In this document: positions 1-8,110 of the stretch, piece by piece
How the letters are laid out: each line of letters starts with the position of its first letter
Position numbering within the stretch: position 1 is the first letter of the stretch
Source: Allobosea vaviloviae
GTDB taxonomy: Bacteria; Pseudomonadota; Alphaproteobacteria; Rhizobiales; Beijerinckiaceae
Assembly (NCBI RefSeq): GCF_001298265.1
Contig: NZ_LGSZ01000010.1
Location: 59,811 to 123,810 of the forward strand
Direction of reading: 5' to 3'
Length of the DNA: 64,000 bases
Program-made: the position numbers and the translations under genes
The notes under the pieces: generated by a model
Database searches by the model: none
Told to the model about the DNA's origin: nothing
Seen by the model: only the letters and a program-made list of their open reading frames with translations

Positions 1-1
1 G

Positions 2-301
2 ACCGCCCATGCCGAGATGCTTGCGCTGCGCATCGCCTGCGAGGAAATCCAATCAGAGCGGCTGATCGGCTGCGATCTCCACGTCACGCTCGAACCCTGC
101 CCGATGTGCGCGGCCGCGATCTCCTTCGCCCGCATCCGCCGGCTTTATTTCGGTGCGGGGGACCCCAAGGGCGGCGCGGTCGAGAACGGCGTCAGGCTCT
201 ATGCCAGCCCGACCTGCCACCATCAGCCGGAGGTTTACGGCGGTCTGCGCGAGAGCGAGGCGGCGGAGCTGCTGCGAAGCTTCTTCCAGGGGCGGCGCTA
301 G
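2..301 (+). CDS. tadA: tRNA-specific adenosine deaminase, 3' part only
   Basis: The gene enters from the left edge; the open frame begins at base 2 and the start codon lies outside the window. TadA converts adenosine to inosine at the wobble position of a tRNA anticodon in the cytoplasm. The visible part starts with the zinc-site HAE motif (His ligand plus catalytic Glu) and is followed about 30 residues later by PCPMC, which supplies the two Cys ligands. The C-terminal helix region and the stop TAG at 299-301 are intact. A general CDA-fold nucleoside deaminase is the only real alternative; the AHAEM and EPCPMC context fits TadA best. Confidence 0.9.
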   Translation, partial: TAHAEMLALRIACEEIQSERLIGCDLHVTLEPCPMCAAAISFARIRRLYFGAGDPKGGAVENGVRLYASPTCHHQPEVYGGLRESEAAELLRSFFQGRR

Positions 302-336
302 ACCGGCAGGCCGGAGCCTCGGCCGTCCGCTCGCCT

Positions 337-702
337 TTATCGGCTCAGGACGGCGATGGCGGCATCGAGGCGGCTCTCCATGGCGCCAGCCTGACTGAGC
401 GTCGCCCGCTCCAGCACCGTGGCGAGCGCGTCGATCGCAGCCAGGGCATCGCGCCGCGCCTGTTCGATGGCGGCGATCTCTGCCTGGGCGTAGAGCGAGC
501 GCGCGAACAGCGCGACCCGCGTGACGGTCGCAAAGGTCGCATCCTCGATCTCCGGCGAGACAACGACGAAGCGCAGGACGTTTTCGAGATGCGCCTCGGC
601 ACTGGGACCGAGCGCCTTGGCGTTCAGAGCGCCGGCCCGGAAGACGGCGCTGCGAAGCGTCTCGATCTCCGAAATCAGATAGTTCTGCACCTCATCGATC
701 AT
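337..702 (-). CDS. Small helical protein of unknown function
   Basis: A 121-residue protein that I do not recognise. The start at 702 is chosen because a GGAGG ribosome-binding site lies six bases upstream; a 20-residue extension to 762 is possible but has no such site and a poor amino-acid profile. The sequence is rich in Ala, Leu and Glu and looks all-helical, with no signal peptide, membrane segment or cysteines. It is convergent with tadA, so it is probably transcribed alone. No function can be proposed. Confidence 0.6.
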   Translation of the reverse strand: MIDEVQNYLISEIETLRSAVFRAGALNAKALGPSAEAHLENVLRFVVVSPEIEDATFATVTRVALFARSLYAQAEIAAIEQARRDALAAIDALATVLERATLSQAGAMESRLDAAIAVLSR

Positions 703-1008
703 CCACGCCTCCAGACGGAACGCACACGCGACGGAACACATCAGACAACCCCAGCGTAACATAGGTCGGCAGGAGCGGCATGGCCGGACGCATCCTGGGT
801 TAGCGAGCCGTCAAACCGATCCGGCGAAATCGCGCGATCGTCGGGGCTTTCCCCTGGGGCGGCGCAGCGGCGCAGGCTCGGACGACGCATCGGGACGATC
901 GCATTGCGAACGCGGTCTCGTCATGGAATGACCCGACCGGGTCCCGCTTGCGGACCCATTCCGGCGTTCAACTCGGCTGTTCATCCGCAACTGATGGAAG
1001 GAAACTCC
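703..1008. other. Divergent intergenic region without a recognised gene
   Basis: About 300 bases between two divergently transcribed small genes. It must hold promoters for both, but I could not pick out convincing -35/-10 pairs. The reading frames crossing it lack ribosome-binding sites and have shadow-like composition. Confidence 0.5.
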
Positions 1009-1386
1009 ATGCGCATGATCATCCTGGCCGCCGCTGCAGGCGCCACGCTTGTCCTCGCCGGGCCGGTCAACGCCCAGGCCCCGTCGACCAATCCGGCGCA
1101 GACGCCGCCACCTGCATCGGCGCCGCAATCTCCTGCACAGGTGCCCGCCATCAAAACCGTCAGCGTCGTCGATCTCGACGAATTGCCCGAGGCGACAAAG
1201 GGCCAGCTCAATCAGCTTCTGGCGACCCGCACGGCCGACCAGCTCGAGCGGCTTCGCCAGGCCATCGACACCGCGCCGGTCGCGAAATCGGCGCTCGAGG
1301 CCAAGGGGCTCAGTTCGCGGGACGTGGTGATCGCCCAGATCGACGATGAAGGCGAATTGACCATCATCACCAAGAAGGCAGGCTGA
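1009..1386 (+). CDS. Exported protein of unknown function
   Basis: A 125-residue protein starting at an ATG preceded by GAAGGAAA, a good ribosome-binding site; an in-frame upstream start at 904 adds 35 residues of non-native looking sequence and is rejected. Residues 1-22 form a typical Sec signal (MRMII, then a hydrophobic Ala/Leu core, then AQA). Next comes a Pro/Ala/Gln-rich linker to about residue 45, then a globular part with DLDELPEATKGQ and a C-terminal DDEGELTIITKK segment. It is probably periplasmic. I do not recognise a family. Confidence 0.7.
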   Translation: MRMIILAAAAGATLVLAGPVNAQAPSTNPAQTPPPASAPQSPAQVPAIKTVSVVDLDELPEATKGQLNQLLATRTADQLERLRQAIDTAPVAKSALEAKGLSSRDVVIAQIDDEGELTIITKKAG

Positions 1387-1396
1387 CCGCACCGAG

Positions 1397-1421
1397 GCCC
1401 GGCGCCGTGACGGCGCCGGGC
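1397..1421 (+). terminator. GC-rich hairpin after the exported protein gene
   Basis: A perfect 11-bp stem, GCCCGGCGCCG, with a three-base TGA loop begins 10 bases after the stop codon at 1386. Only a weak T-containing stretch follows, so it may be an imperfect intrinsic terminator or an mRNA-stabilising hairpin. Confidence 0.6.
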
Positions 1422-1698
1422 GCTTGCTGGCCCTAGTGCGGAAATCCATCCGTTCGATGATCAATCGGCGTGTCGGACGAGACCGTATTGTAGAACTTCG
1501 ACGTTGGGCGATGATCTAAGCCAAATGTCGTGATGATCATCGCGGTGGCTGTCACGGCGTGGCTATAGCGACAGATCGACTGCCGTCAGACCGCCTTGTT
1601 TTAGCCTTGCGACAAATCTATTGGGACGGGGAACCGCTCAGCCAGACCATGTGATGGTGGCTTGAGCCTTCCATTCCCCAGTTCATGTCAGGTTGATA
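1422..1698. other. Intergenic region without a recognised gene
   Basis: Somewhat less GC-rich than the flanking genes. It presumably carries the promoter of the M15-like gene that follows; no confident promoter, operator or RNA gene was found. Confidence 0.4.
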
Positions 1699-2112
1699 AT
1701 GCGTTGTATTGCTGCGGCCGTGATCCTCACGGTCTCTATGCCTGTGCTCGCCCATGCGGAGCCCCACATCGAGAAGGTCTCGTTCCAGCCGCAGGTCAAA
1801 GGCCTGGGCTGCCTGAAGCCCGAGGCGGTCGCGATGGTCAAGGAGCTGATCGACAAGATCGGCCCGATCCAGATCACCTCGACCTGCGGCGGGCGCCACG
1901 CCAGACGGTCCCAACACTATCACGGCAAGGCGATCGATTTCCGGCCGCTCGCCACCTCTGCCCGCAAGGCGGTCGCGGCGGCCAAGGCGATCGAGAGCAC
2001 CGGCGGGGTCGGCTCCTACCCCAATGGCATCGTCCATGTTGATGTCGGTGACAGGGAGCTGTCCTGGTTCGGCCACAAGCGCGCCGGCCGCCGCTACGCC
2101 TATAACCGCTGA
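1699..2112 (+). CDS. Exported M15-type peptidase-like protein
   Basis: A 137-residue protein with a signal peptide (residues 1-20, ending AHA). The mature part carries the zinc-peptidase pattern of the M15_3/YcbK-like family: SQHYHGKAIDF, giving the first His and the Asp ligand region, and HVDVG near the C terminus for the second His. Members act on peptidoglycan peptides in the periplasm. The ATG at 1699 is preferred over a TTG two codons upstream. The protein is about the size of a single catalytic domain. Substrate specificity cannot be read from the sequence. Confidence 0.75.
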   Translation: MRCIAAAVILTVSMPVLAHAEPHIEKVSFQPQVKGLGCLKPEAVAMVKELIDKIGPIQITSTCGGRHARRSQHYHGKAIDFRPLATSARKAVAAAKAIESTGGVGSYPNGIVHVDVGDRELSWFGHKRAGRRYAYNR

Positions 2113-2133
2113 GGCGGCGCACCGGGCGGCGGT

Positions 2134-2877
2134 TCAGGCCGCCGCCCGCAACACCAGATATCCGCCCAGCGCCAGGAGCCCTGCGAAGAAGCAGAGCTTG
2201 AACGTCTTCGCCGAGATGCGGTTGCGGATCATCGTCCCCACAGCCATTCCCGCCAGTGCCGGCAGCAGGGCCAGGGCCGAATGCCAGGCGACGGTGGCAT
2301 CCAGCGCGCCGTTGCCCAGAAGCCCGACAGAGAGCGCCAGTGTCGAGATGATGAAGGAGAGGCCGAGCGCCTGCACCAGCTCGTCCTTGTCGAGCCCGAG
2401 CGCCTGCAGATAGGGCACGGCCGGCAGCACGAAGACGCCCGTCGCCGCGGTTGCAATCCCGGTCGCGATGCCGATGACAGGCGCAAGCCAGCCTTCCGCT
2501 GATGGTGGAACCTGCAGCTTCGCCGCCTTCAGCCCGACCAGCGCATAAAGCACCAGCGCAATGCCGAGCCACAGCGTCGCCGAGCCGGTCTTCTGCTGCT
2601 CCAGCAGGCCGGCGCCGGCCCAGGTACCCAGGCAGATCCCCGCCAGCATCGGCCAGAGCCTGGAAACGATGGCCTTGAGCCCGGGGCCGGTCGCGATCTG
2701 CCAGCCATTGGTGATGAGATTGGGCACCACCAGCAGCGCCGCCGCCTGGGCAGGCGCCATCACCACGCCGAGAATCCCGACCGCGATGGTCGGCAGGCCG
2801 AGCCCGATGACGCCCTTGACGAAGCCGGCCAGCAGGAAGGTGCCGGCGATGAACGCGATGAGCTGCAGGTTTTCCAT
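2134..2877 (-). CDS. TauE/SafE family membrane exporter
   Basis: A 247-residue polytopic membrane protein with about eight hydrophobic segments arranged in two similar halves. The first half has GFVKGVIGLGLPTIAVG and the second has the matching GIATAATGVFVLPAVPYL, the usual signature of the TauE/SafE (sulfite exporter-like) family. Members move sulfur-containing or organic anions across the inner membrane. It is divergent from an ArsR-type regulator gene with a palindromic repeat in between, which makes control by that regulator plausible. The substrate is unknown. Confidence 0.85.
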   Translation of the reverse strand: MENLQLIAFIAGTFLLAGFVKGVIGLGLPTIAVGILGVVMAPAQAAALLVVPNLITNGWQIATGPGLKAIVSRLWPMLAGICLGTWAGAGLLEQQKTGSATLWLGIALVLYALVGLKAAKLQVPPSAEGWLAPVIGIATGIATAATGVFVLPAVPYLQALGLDKDELVQALGLSFIISTLALSVGLLGNGALDATVAWHSALALLPALAGMAVGTMIRNRISAKTFKLCFFAGLLALGGYLVLRAAA

Positions 2878-2976
2878 GGACGGCTTTCTGGCATTGCCGC
2901 CGCCTCCTGTCGCCTCTCGATGCTACGGCCCGCGCCGTAGCATTGCCGCTTGCCAGCTCGACGGTTTGTCGTGAAG

Positions 2977-3057
2977 CGTCATTGCGAGCGTAGCGAAGCA
3001 ATCCAGAAGGTCTCGCGCGACGTCGCCCTGGATTGCTTCGCTGCGCTCGCAATGACG
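2977..3057. repeat. Palindromic intergenic repeat, family A copy 1
   Basis: An 81-base inverted repeat. The arms start with CGTCATTGCGAGCG and end with its complement CGCTCGCAATGACG, with a nested GAAGCAATCCAG / CTGGATTGCTTC pair. A second copy is at 53,167-53,242. Such elements are common in Hyphomicrobiales genomes and would form a strong hairpin in RNA from either strand. It lies between the divergent exporter and ArsR genes. Confidence 0.9.
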
Positions 3058-3082
3058 GCAGAACCGGGAGCATGATGCCGGG

Positions 3083-3823
3083 ATGAGCACCGACGGCCCC
3101 TATCTCGCCGAGATCGCCCATCTGATGGGAGATCCCGCCCGCGCCAACATGCTGCATGCGCTGATGGACGGCCGCGCCCTGACGGCCAAGGAACTCGCCT
3201 GGCTTGCCGGCGTCGCGCCGCAGACCGCGAGCGGCCATCTCGCCAAGCTGATGGATGGCGGGCTGCTGGCGGTCGCCGTCCAAGGCCGCCATCGCTATTA
3301 CCGGCTGGCCGGCCCCGAGGTGGCGCAGGCGCTGGAAGGGCTGATGGTGCTCGCCGGTGCGCAGACGTCGCGCCGCCGCCTGCCCTCTCGCGTCGGCGCG
3401 GAGCTGAGCCAGGCCCGCACCTGCTACGACCATTTCGCCGGGCGGCTCGGCATCGGCATCCATGACGCGCTGGTCGCTGGGGGCCATCTGCGCGTCGCCG
3501 AGGGCGGCTACGGGCTGACCTCCTCGGGTGAGGCGGTCTTCATGGCGCTCGGCGTCGATCCCGTGCCGACGAAAAGCCGCCGGGCAGCGCTACGCCCCTG
3601 CCTGGACTGGAGCGAGCGCCGGCCGCACCTCGCCGGCCACCTCGCTGCGGCACTCGCCTGCCGCTGCTTCGAGATGGCCTGGGTCACGCGCCGCAAGGAC
3701 AGCCGCGCCGTCACACTGACGGATGCGGGCAGGGCGGCCCTGGCCGATGCGCTGCCCGGTTTCCGATGCGACGCCGAGCCTGCCGCCGAAATGCCCGAGC
3801 TCCGGCAAGCCGTCTTCGCCTGA
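3083..3823 (+). CDS. ArsR-family winged-helix transcriptional regulator
   Basis: A 246-residue regulator, longer than a minimal ArsR protein. Residues 5-75 hold the winged helix: GDPARANMLHALMDGR, the recognition helix around VAPQTASGHLAKL, and the wing QGRHRYYRL. The remaining part includes ARTCYDHFAGRLGI and CLDWSERRPHLAGHL, found in a two-domain ArsR subgroup; Cys, His and Asp residues here could bind a metal or sense redox state, but no classic ELCVCDL metal site is present. It is divergent from the TauE-type exporter and likely controls it or itself. The ATG follows a palindromic repeat. Confidence 0.88.
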   Translation: MSTDGPYLAEIAHLMGDPARANMLHALMDGRALTAKELAWLAGVAPQTASGHLAKLMDGGLLAVAVQGRHRYYRLAGPEVAQALEGLMVLAGAQTSRRRLPSRVGAELSQARTCYDHFAGRLGIGIHDALVAGGHLRVAEGGYGLTSSGEAVFMALGVDPVPTKSRRAALRPCLDWSERRPHLAGHLAAALACRCFEMAWVTRRKDSRAVTLTDAGRAALADALPGFRCDAEPAAEMPELRQAVFA

Positions 3824-3837
3824 GGGCCGCGCCGGGC

Positions 3838-6800
3838 CTAGAACTGGATGCGCAGCTGCGCGGACCCGCCGAGGCTGCGGCTGGTGGCGGAGAGTTCGCT
3901 GTCGAGGCGGACGCCGAGCGAGACCCGCTCGCTGATCCTCGCATCGAGACCCGCGGCGATCAGCGCGCCGTTTCGGTCGGGTCGTGCGCCGGTCGCGGTG
4001 AAGCCGGCTCCCGGCAGGCCGACCAGGCTCGCGCTCAGCTGTGCGTCGCGCTCGAAATAATGCGCCCAGGCGGCCCGCACGAAGCCGGTCACCGGCACGC
4101 CGCCGAACACGGCTTGCGAGTCGATCTGCAATCCCAGCTCGGAGCGGCTGCTCACGTCGTTGCGCCTGGAGACGGCGAGTGCGCCGGCATTGCTCCCGAT
4201 CCCGGACTGCTCGAGAAAGGCGGGGCTGCGGACATGGACCGCTTGCAGCGCTGCCAGCGGTGACAGGCTGAAGCCGTTCCAGCTCGCGACGGAAGCGCTC
4301 GCCTGCAACCGGCCGCTCCAGACGGTGCTGACATAAGACGAGGTCAGCGCGTTGCCGAGCACCGGCACGGCGCGCGTCACATCCGTGTCGAGCCTGGCAT
4401 AGCCGCCGGCGGCGGAGAGGTTGAGCGCGCCAATCCGCGTCATGCCGTAGAGCCCGGCCTGGAAGACGTCGCTCTCGGCCTTGCCGAGCCCGCCGGACAG
4501 CGAGGCGCGCGCCTGGCCGCCGGAAACCGCGATGCCGGCGACGGTGCCGGGTGCGACCCGCAGATCGGCACCCACGGCCAGATGGGCATCGGCCAGATCC
4601 CGGTTCGCCGAGCCGATGCGGCCGTTGCCGTCGGTGCGTCCCGCCGAGCCGAACGTCGCCCCCCAGAGTGCGAAACGCGGCTCGTCGCGCAAGGCGGGCC
4701 GCGCAGGCGAATCCTGGCCCTTGACGATGCGCCCGGTGAATGCGGCGCTGCCTGGCACCGCCGCCGCAGACTGTGAAAGGCGTCCGCCCAGTCCGCCGTC
4801 GAGCATCGTCTGCAGGAACTGGCCGGCAACCTGGAAGCCGATCGCGGGCACGCCGGTGTGGGCCTCGCCAGAAAGCTGGTTGACGGCAGCGGGGATTGCA
4901 GCGGCAGACTGGTTGTAGAGGTTGAACAGGGCCGAGGCGTTGACGCCGCCCGCCACCGCGCGATCGATCGCGGATGCGACAGCATAAGCGTTGAGCGGAG
5001 CCGAGACCCCCAGGCTCGCCGGCGAGACGATCGGCGTCAGGGGCTTTGGCGCCAGCGTCAACAGCACATCGTTGCTGGTATAGCTCACGGTGCTGGTGAT
5101 GCCGTCGCCGAAGGAGCCGGTGCTGTCCACCGTCCCGAACCGGCCGCTCGCGCCGCCAGCAGCCGAAAGCAACGTGTAGGGGCTGTTGAAGCTGTAGGTC
5201 CCGCCGAGCGGCACCAGCCTCAGCGTGCCGGCGAGCGAGGCCGTGCCGGTGACGGTGATCCGGTCGGCCACCGCGCCCTCGATCTCGGCGCGATACACCG
5301 AGCCGGGGTTGAGCGTCAGATTGCCGTTGATCGTCAGCGTGCCCGGCGAATTGCCGGGGGAGATCGTGCCGAAAACGGTTGTCGAGGGCAGCTGGCCCGA
5401 GCCGCCGAGCGTGGCGCCCGCCGCCACGTTGACCCCCGACGACGACAGGATCGAGCCGTTCACGATCAGCGTGCCGACGGCGACGCTGGTCGGGCCGGTA
5501 TAGGTGCTCGCGCCCGAAATCGTGGTGGTGCCGCTGAAATTCTGCCGCAGTCCGCCGGCGCCGGAGATCGTGCCGGCGAAGGCGGTTCCGCTGTTGTCCT
5601 GTGTCGTCAGCGTCTGCCCGGCGGCCACGGTGACGAGCGAGCCGGAAACGCCGCCCAGGGAGCCGACCGTCTCGCTTTGGGCAACGGCGAGTGTCGCGCC
5701 ACTGTCGATCATCACCCAAGCGGTGTCGCCAAGCGCGTTGCCACCGGTCACCGTCAGGGTGCCGAATCTGACGAAGGTCGGGCCGGTCGAGGTGTTGACG
5801 CCGGAGAGGGTGAGGTTCCCGGCGCCCTGCTTGGTGAGCGATCCGCTGCCGCTGATGGTGCCGGCGAAGGTGCCGGCTGCCGTCTGGTCGAGGACCACCG
5901 CCGCATTGTTCGTGAGCGTGCCCTTGATGCTGGCCGTCGTGCCGATCAACGTTCCGCCGGACACGGATGTGCCGCCCGTATAGGTGTTGATGCCCGTCAG
6001 CGTGAGGATGCCGTCACCAGTCTTGGCGATGGATCCTGCCCCTCTGATGACGTTGGAGACGGTGACGTCGGTCGGCTGCGCAAATGTCAGCGATCCCGCC
6101 TGGATCGCGATGCCTCCGGTCAGACCCGACGTCCCGTTGGTGAAGGTCAAGCTGTTGACGCCGCCCGTGAAGCGCAGCGCGTCGATGTCGCCGCTGCCGC
6201 TCCCGGCGACGATCGAGCCGCTGTTCACGATCGTCAGGTTCTGGCCGGTGATGCCGACGCCGGCTGCGCCTTGCGGCCCGTTGCCGACACCGCCATTGCC
6301 GCCCACGATGCTGCCATTGTTGACGATGCTCGCGCCGGTTGTGGTGGTCACGACGATGCCGGAGCCGCCCGTGCCGCCGGTGCCGTCGTCCAGTCGAGCA
6401 TCGTAGCCCCCCCCGGCCCCAACGCCGCCATTGCCGCCATTGCCGCCCGTGATCGTGCCGTTGTTGAGCACCGAAGCGCCCTCCAGCACGCCGCCCGCGC
6501 CGCCGCCGCCGCCGCCGCCACCTCCGGCCCAGCTGCCGCCGCCGTCGCCGTTGCCGCCGTTCCCGCCATTGCCGCCCGTGATCGTCGAACTGTTGCTCAG
6601 AGTGGTCGCTGTTACGCCACGGCCGCCGCCGCCACCGCCGCCACCCGCTCCGTTGGCGGAGCTGGAGCTGCCGCCGCCGCCGCCACTGTCGGTGCCGCCG
6701 CCGCGGCCGGATCCTTCGCTCGTGGTCCCCGGGGGGCCTCCGGCCGGCCCGCTGCCGGCGCCGCCGACGCCGCTGACGCCGCCGATGCCGCCTGCGCCGC

Positions 6801-7014
6801 CTGTGAAGCTAGCGTCTCCCGCCGCTCCACCGGTGCCGCCGGTGCCCGGCGTGGTTCCCGACCCATTGCCGCCGTTCAAGCCGTTCGCGCCGGCCACTTG
6901 CGCCTGCGCGACGCCGGCGGTGCTGATCAGCACCGCCGGCACGGAAACGCCGGCCATGATTGCCGACAGCAAGGGAAACGCGGCGGCGGAAGAGCGTGAT
7001 AGACGAATCATCAT
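3838..7014 (-). CDS. Large autotransporter with Gly-rich passenger
   Basis: About 1,058 residues from the tandem ATGs at 7,014/7,011; 42 further upstream residues are open but lack signal-peptide character. Residues 1-38 form a Sec signal ending AQAQ. Next comes a passenger of roughly 250 residues made of Gly-Asn-Gly runs (GGNGGNGGNG type) interleaved with ASVLNNGTITGG-like strands. It is followed by at least three autotransporter-associated beta-strand repeats (for example GDGILTLTGINTYTGGTSV) and a junction region with TISPGNSPGTL. The last ~280 residues are an outer-membrane beta-barrel ending in the aromatic terminal Phe (LRIQF). It should be displayed on the cell surface, probably in adhesion. 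It appears monocistronic and ends convergently with the ArsR gene. Confidence 0.92.
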   Translation of the reverse strand: MMIRLSRSSAAAFPLLSAIMAGVSVPAVLISTAGVAQAQVAGANGLNGGNGSGTTPGTGGTGGAAGDASFTGGAGGIGGVSGVGGAGSGPAGGPPGTTSEGSGRGGGTDSGGGGGSSSSANGAGGGGGGGGRGVTATTLSNSSTITGGNGGNGGNGDGGGSWAGGGGGGGGGAGGVLEGASVLNNGTITGGNGGNGGVGAGGGYDARLDDGTGGTGGSGIVVTTTTGASIVNNGSIVGGNGGVGNGPQGAAGVGITGQNLTIVNSGSIVAGSGSGDIDALRFTGGVNSLTFTNGTSGLTGGIAIQAGSLTFAQPTDVTVSNVIRGAGSIAKTGDGILTLTGINTYTGGTSVSGGTLIGTTASIKGTLTNNAAVVLDQTAAGTFAGTISGSGSLTKQGAGNLTLSGVNTSTGPTFVRFGTLTVTGGNALGDTAWVMIDSGATLAVAQSETVGSLGGVSGSLVTVAAGQTLTTQDNSGTAFAGTISGAGGLRQNFSGTTTISGASTYTGPTSVAVGTLIVNGSILSSSGVNVAAGATLGGSGQLPSTTVFGTISPGNSPGTLTINGNLTLNPGSVYRAEIEGAVADRITVTGTASLAGTLRLVPLGGTYSFNSPYTLLSAAGGASGRFGTVDSTGSFGDGITSTVSYTSNDVLLTLAPKPLTPIVSPASLGVSAPLNAYAVASAIDRAVAGGVNASALFNLYNQSAAAIPAAVNQLSGEAHTGVPAIGFQVAGQFLQTMLDGGLGGRLSQSAAAVPGSAAFTGRIVKGQDSPARPALRDEPRFALWGATFGSAGRTDGNGRIGSANRDLADAHLAVGADLRVAPGTVAGIAVSGGQARASLSGGLGKAESDVFQAGLYGMTRIGALNLSAAGGYARLDTDVTRAVPVLGNALTSSYVSTVWSGRLQASASVASWNGFSLSPLAALQAVHVRSPAFLEQSGIGSNAGALAVSRRNDVSSRSELGLQIDSQAVFGGVPVTGFVRAAWAHYFERDAQLSASLVGLPGAGFTATGARPDRNGALIAAGLDARISERVSLGVRLDSELSATSRSLGGSAQLRIQF

Positions 7015-7142
7015 GAGCACCAGCGAATCAAAACAGACTGGGTCAAGATCATTGATAAATCGTCGTTGTCTATGAACGAGATCGCCTCGACACGACAATA
7101 ACGCGCAAGTGGCGATTAGATCACAACATTCATATCGCATGA

Positions 7143-7168
7143 CCTAACGTAATATATCTAACGTTAGG
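7143..7168. promoter_or_regulatory. AT-rich inverted repeat upstream of the autotransporter
   Basis: Eight-base perfect arms CCTAACGT and ACGTTAGG separated by ten bases (AATATATCTA). The repeat lies 13 bases beyond the patatin gene stop and about 130 bases ahead of the autotransporter start, both genes reading leftward. It could be an operator for the autotransporter or a weak terminator for the preceding operon; there is no T-run on the minus strand to favour a terminator. Confidence 0.4.
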
Positions 7169-7180
7169 CCAATTTCTTCT

Positions 7181-8104
7181 TCAGTCTCGCCTTGTCAGAA
7201 CTGTGTCGAGTGCTCGCTTGACCTGCTCTTTCACAGGCAGGGAGGCCTCGAGGATCGCCTTGGCCTTGAAGAAGTCGAGGCCGCCGATGCCATCGACGCC
7301 GGCGCGGATCAGGATGTCGGGCGGCTGGCGCTCGATCATCCGCTGGACGATCGTCCGCGTCAGGATCTGGCTGACTCCGAGCATCGCTTCCAGCGGCTCA
7401 GGCACGCGCGTTTCGCTGATCGTCGCAGGCGCGCTGGTGTCCACCGCCATGACGATCCGGCCCGGCGCCATCAGCCGGTCATAGGGCAGGGGATTGATCG
7501 CGCCGCCGTCGATCAGCACGCGGCCATCGATCACCACCGGCCGCACCAGCCCGGGAATGGCCAAAGACGCCGCCACGGCAGGCGTCAGCGGGCCGCTGCC
7601 GAGCGAGACCTCCGCGTGGAGATGATAGTCGGTCGCCGCCGCCGCAAACGGTGTCGCCAGATCCTCGAAACGATCGGGTACGGCTTCGGGCCAGAACAGG
7701 TCGAGCATGCGCTCGCCGTCGATCAGCACCGGATTGCCCAGGCCACGCATCAGGTCGGTGAACTTGCCGACGCGCGCGTCGAGCAGCCTGGCGATCACCC
7801 GCGCTCGGTCCCGGAAGGTGCTGATGACATGCTCGTGCAGATCGCGGCCCGAGAGACCCGCCGCATAGGCCGCTCCAACGATCGCGCCCATCGAGCAACC
7901 GGCAATGAAGGCCGGCCTGACCCCGAGTTCGTCGAGCGCCTCCAGAACCAGGATATGGCTCAGACCCCGCGCGCCTCCGGCGCCGAGCACGAGGACGAGC
8001 TGGTTCCCGTGCCCATCTGGCTGGCGAGGCGCGGGTTGGTCCGGGGCAGGTTTGGTCTCGATGTCCATATCGCGGTGCGGCATGACCGGACTCTGGGCCT
8101 TCAC
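7181..8104 (-). CDS. Patatin-like phospholipase family protein
   Basis: A 307-residue RssA/NTE-type serine hydrolase. After a ~30-residue polar leader it shows the oxyanion motif LGAGGARGLSH, the nucleophile elbow GCSMG and the catalytic Asp in LIDGGAINPLP, completing the Ser-Asp dyad of patatins. Expected activity is lipid acyl hydrolysis. The GTG start at 8,104 has a GAGG ribosome-binding site five bases upstream, formed within the end of the preceding hydrolase gene; internal ATGs at 8,083 and 8,068 are possible. It is the last gene of the vapB-vapC-hydrolase-patatin string. Confidence 0.87.
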   Translation of the reverse strand: MKAQSPVMPHRDMDIETKPAPDQPAPRQPDGHGNQLVLVLGAGGARGLSHILVLEALDELGVRPAFIAGCSMGAIVGAAYAAGLSGRDLHEHVISTFRDRARVIARLLDARVGKFTDLMRGLGNPVLIDGERMLDLFWPEAVPDRFEDLATPFAAAATDYHLHAEVSLGSGPLTPAVAASLAIPGLVRPVVIDGRVLIDGGAINPLPYDRLMAPGRIVMAVDTSAPATISETRVPEPLEAMLGVSQILTRTIVQRMIERQPPDILIRAGVDGIGGLDFFKAKAILEASLPVKEQVKRALDTVLTRRD

Positions 8105-8110
8105 GTCGCC

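Noticed and set aside
811..1464. Minus-strand open frame opposite the exported protein gene
   Set aside because: The plus-strand gene has a signal peptide and ribosome-binding site; this frame has neither and is Arg-rich.
6400..6900. Repetitive GC-rich tract considered as a CRISPR array
   Set aside because: The repeats are in-frame Gly-Asn codons of the autotransporter passenger, with no constant repeat-spacer pattern.
4858..6999. Long plus-strand open frame opposite the autotransporter
   Set aside because: It is the antisense of GC-rich repetitive codons; composition is Arg/Ala/Gly-rich, with no ribosome-binding site or family motif.
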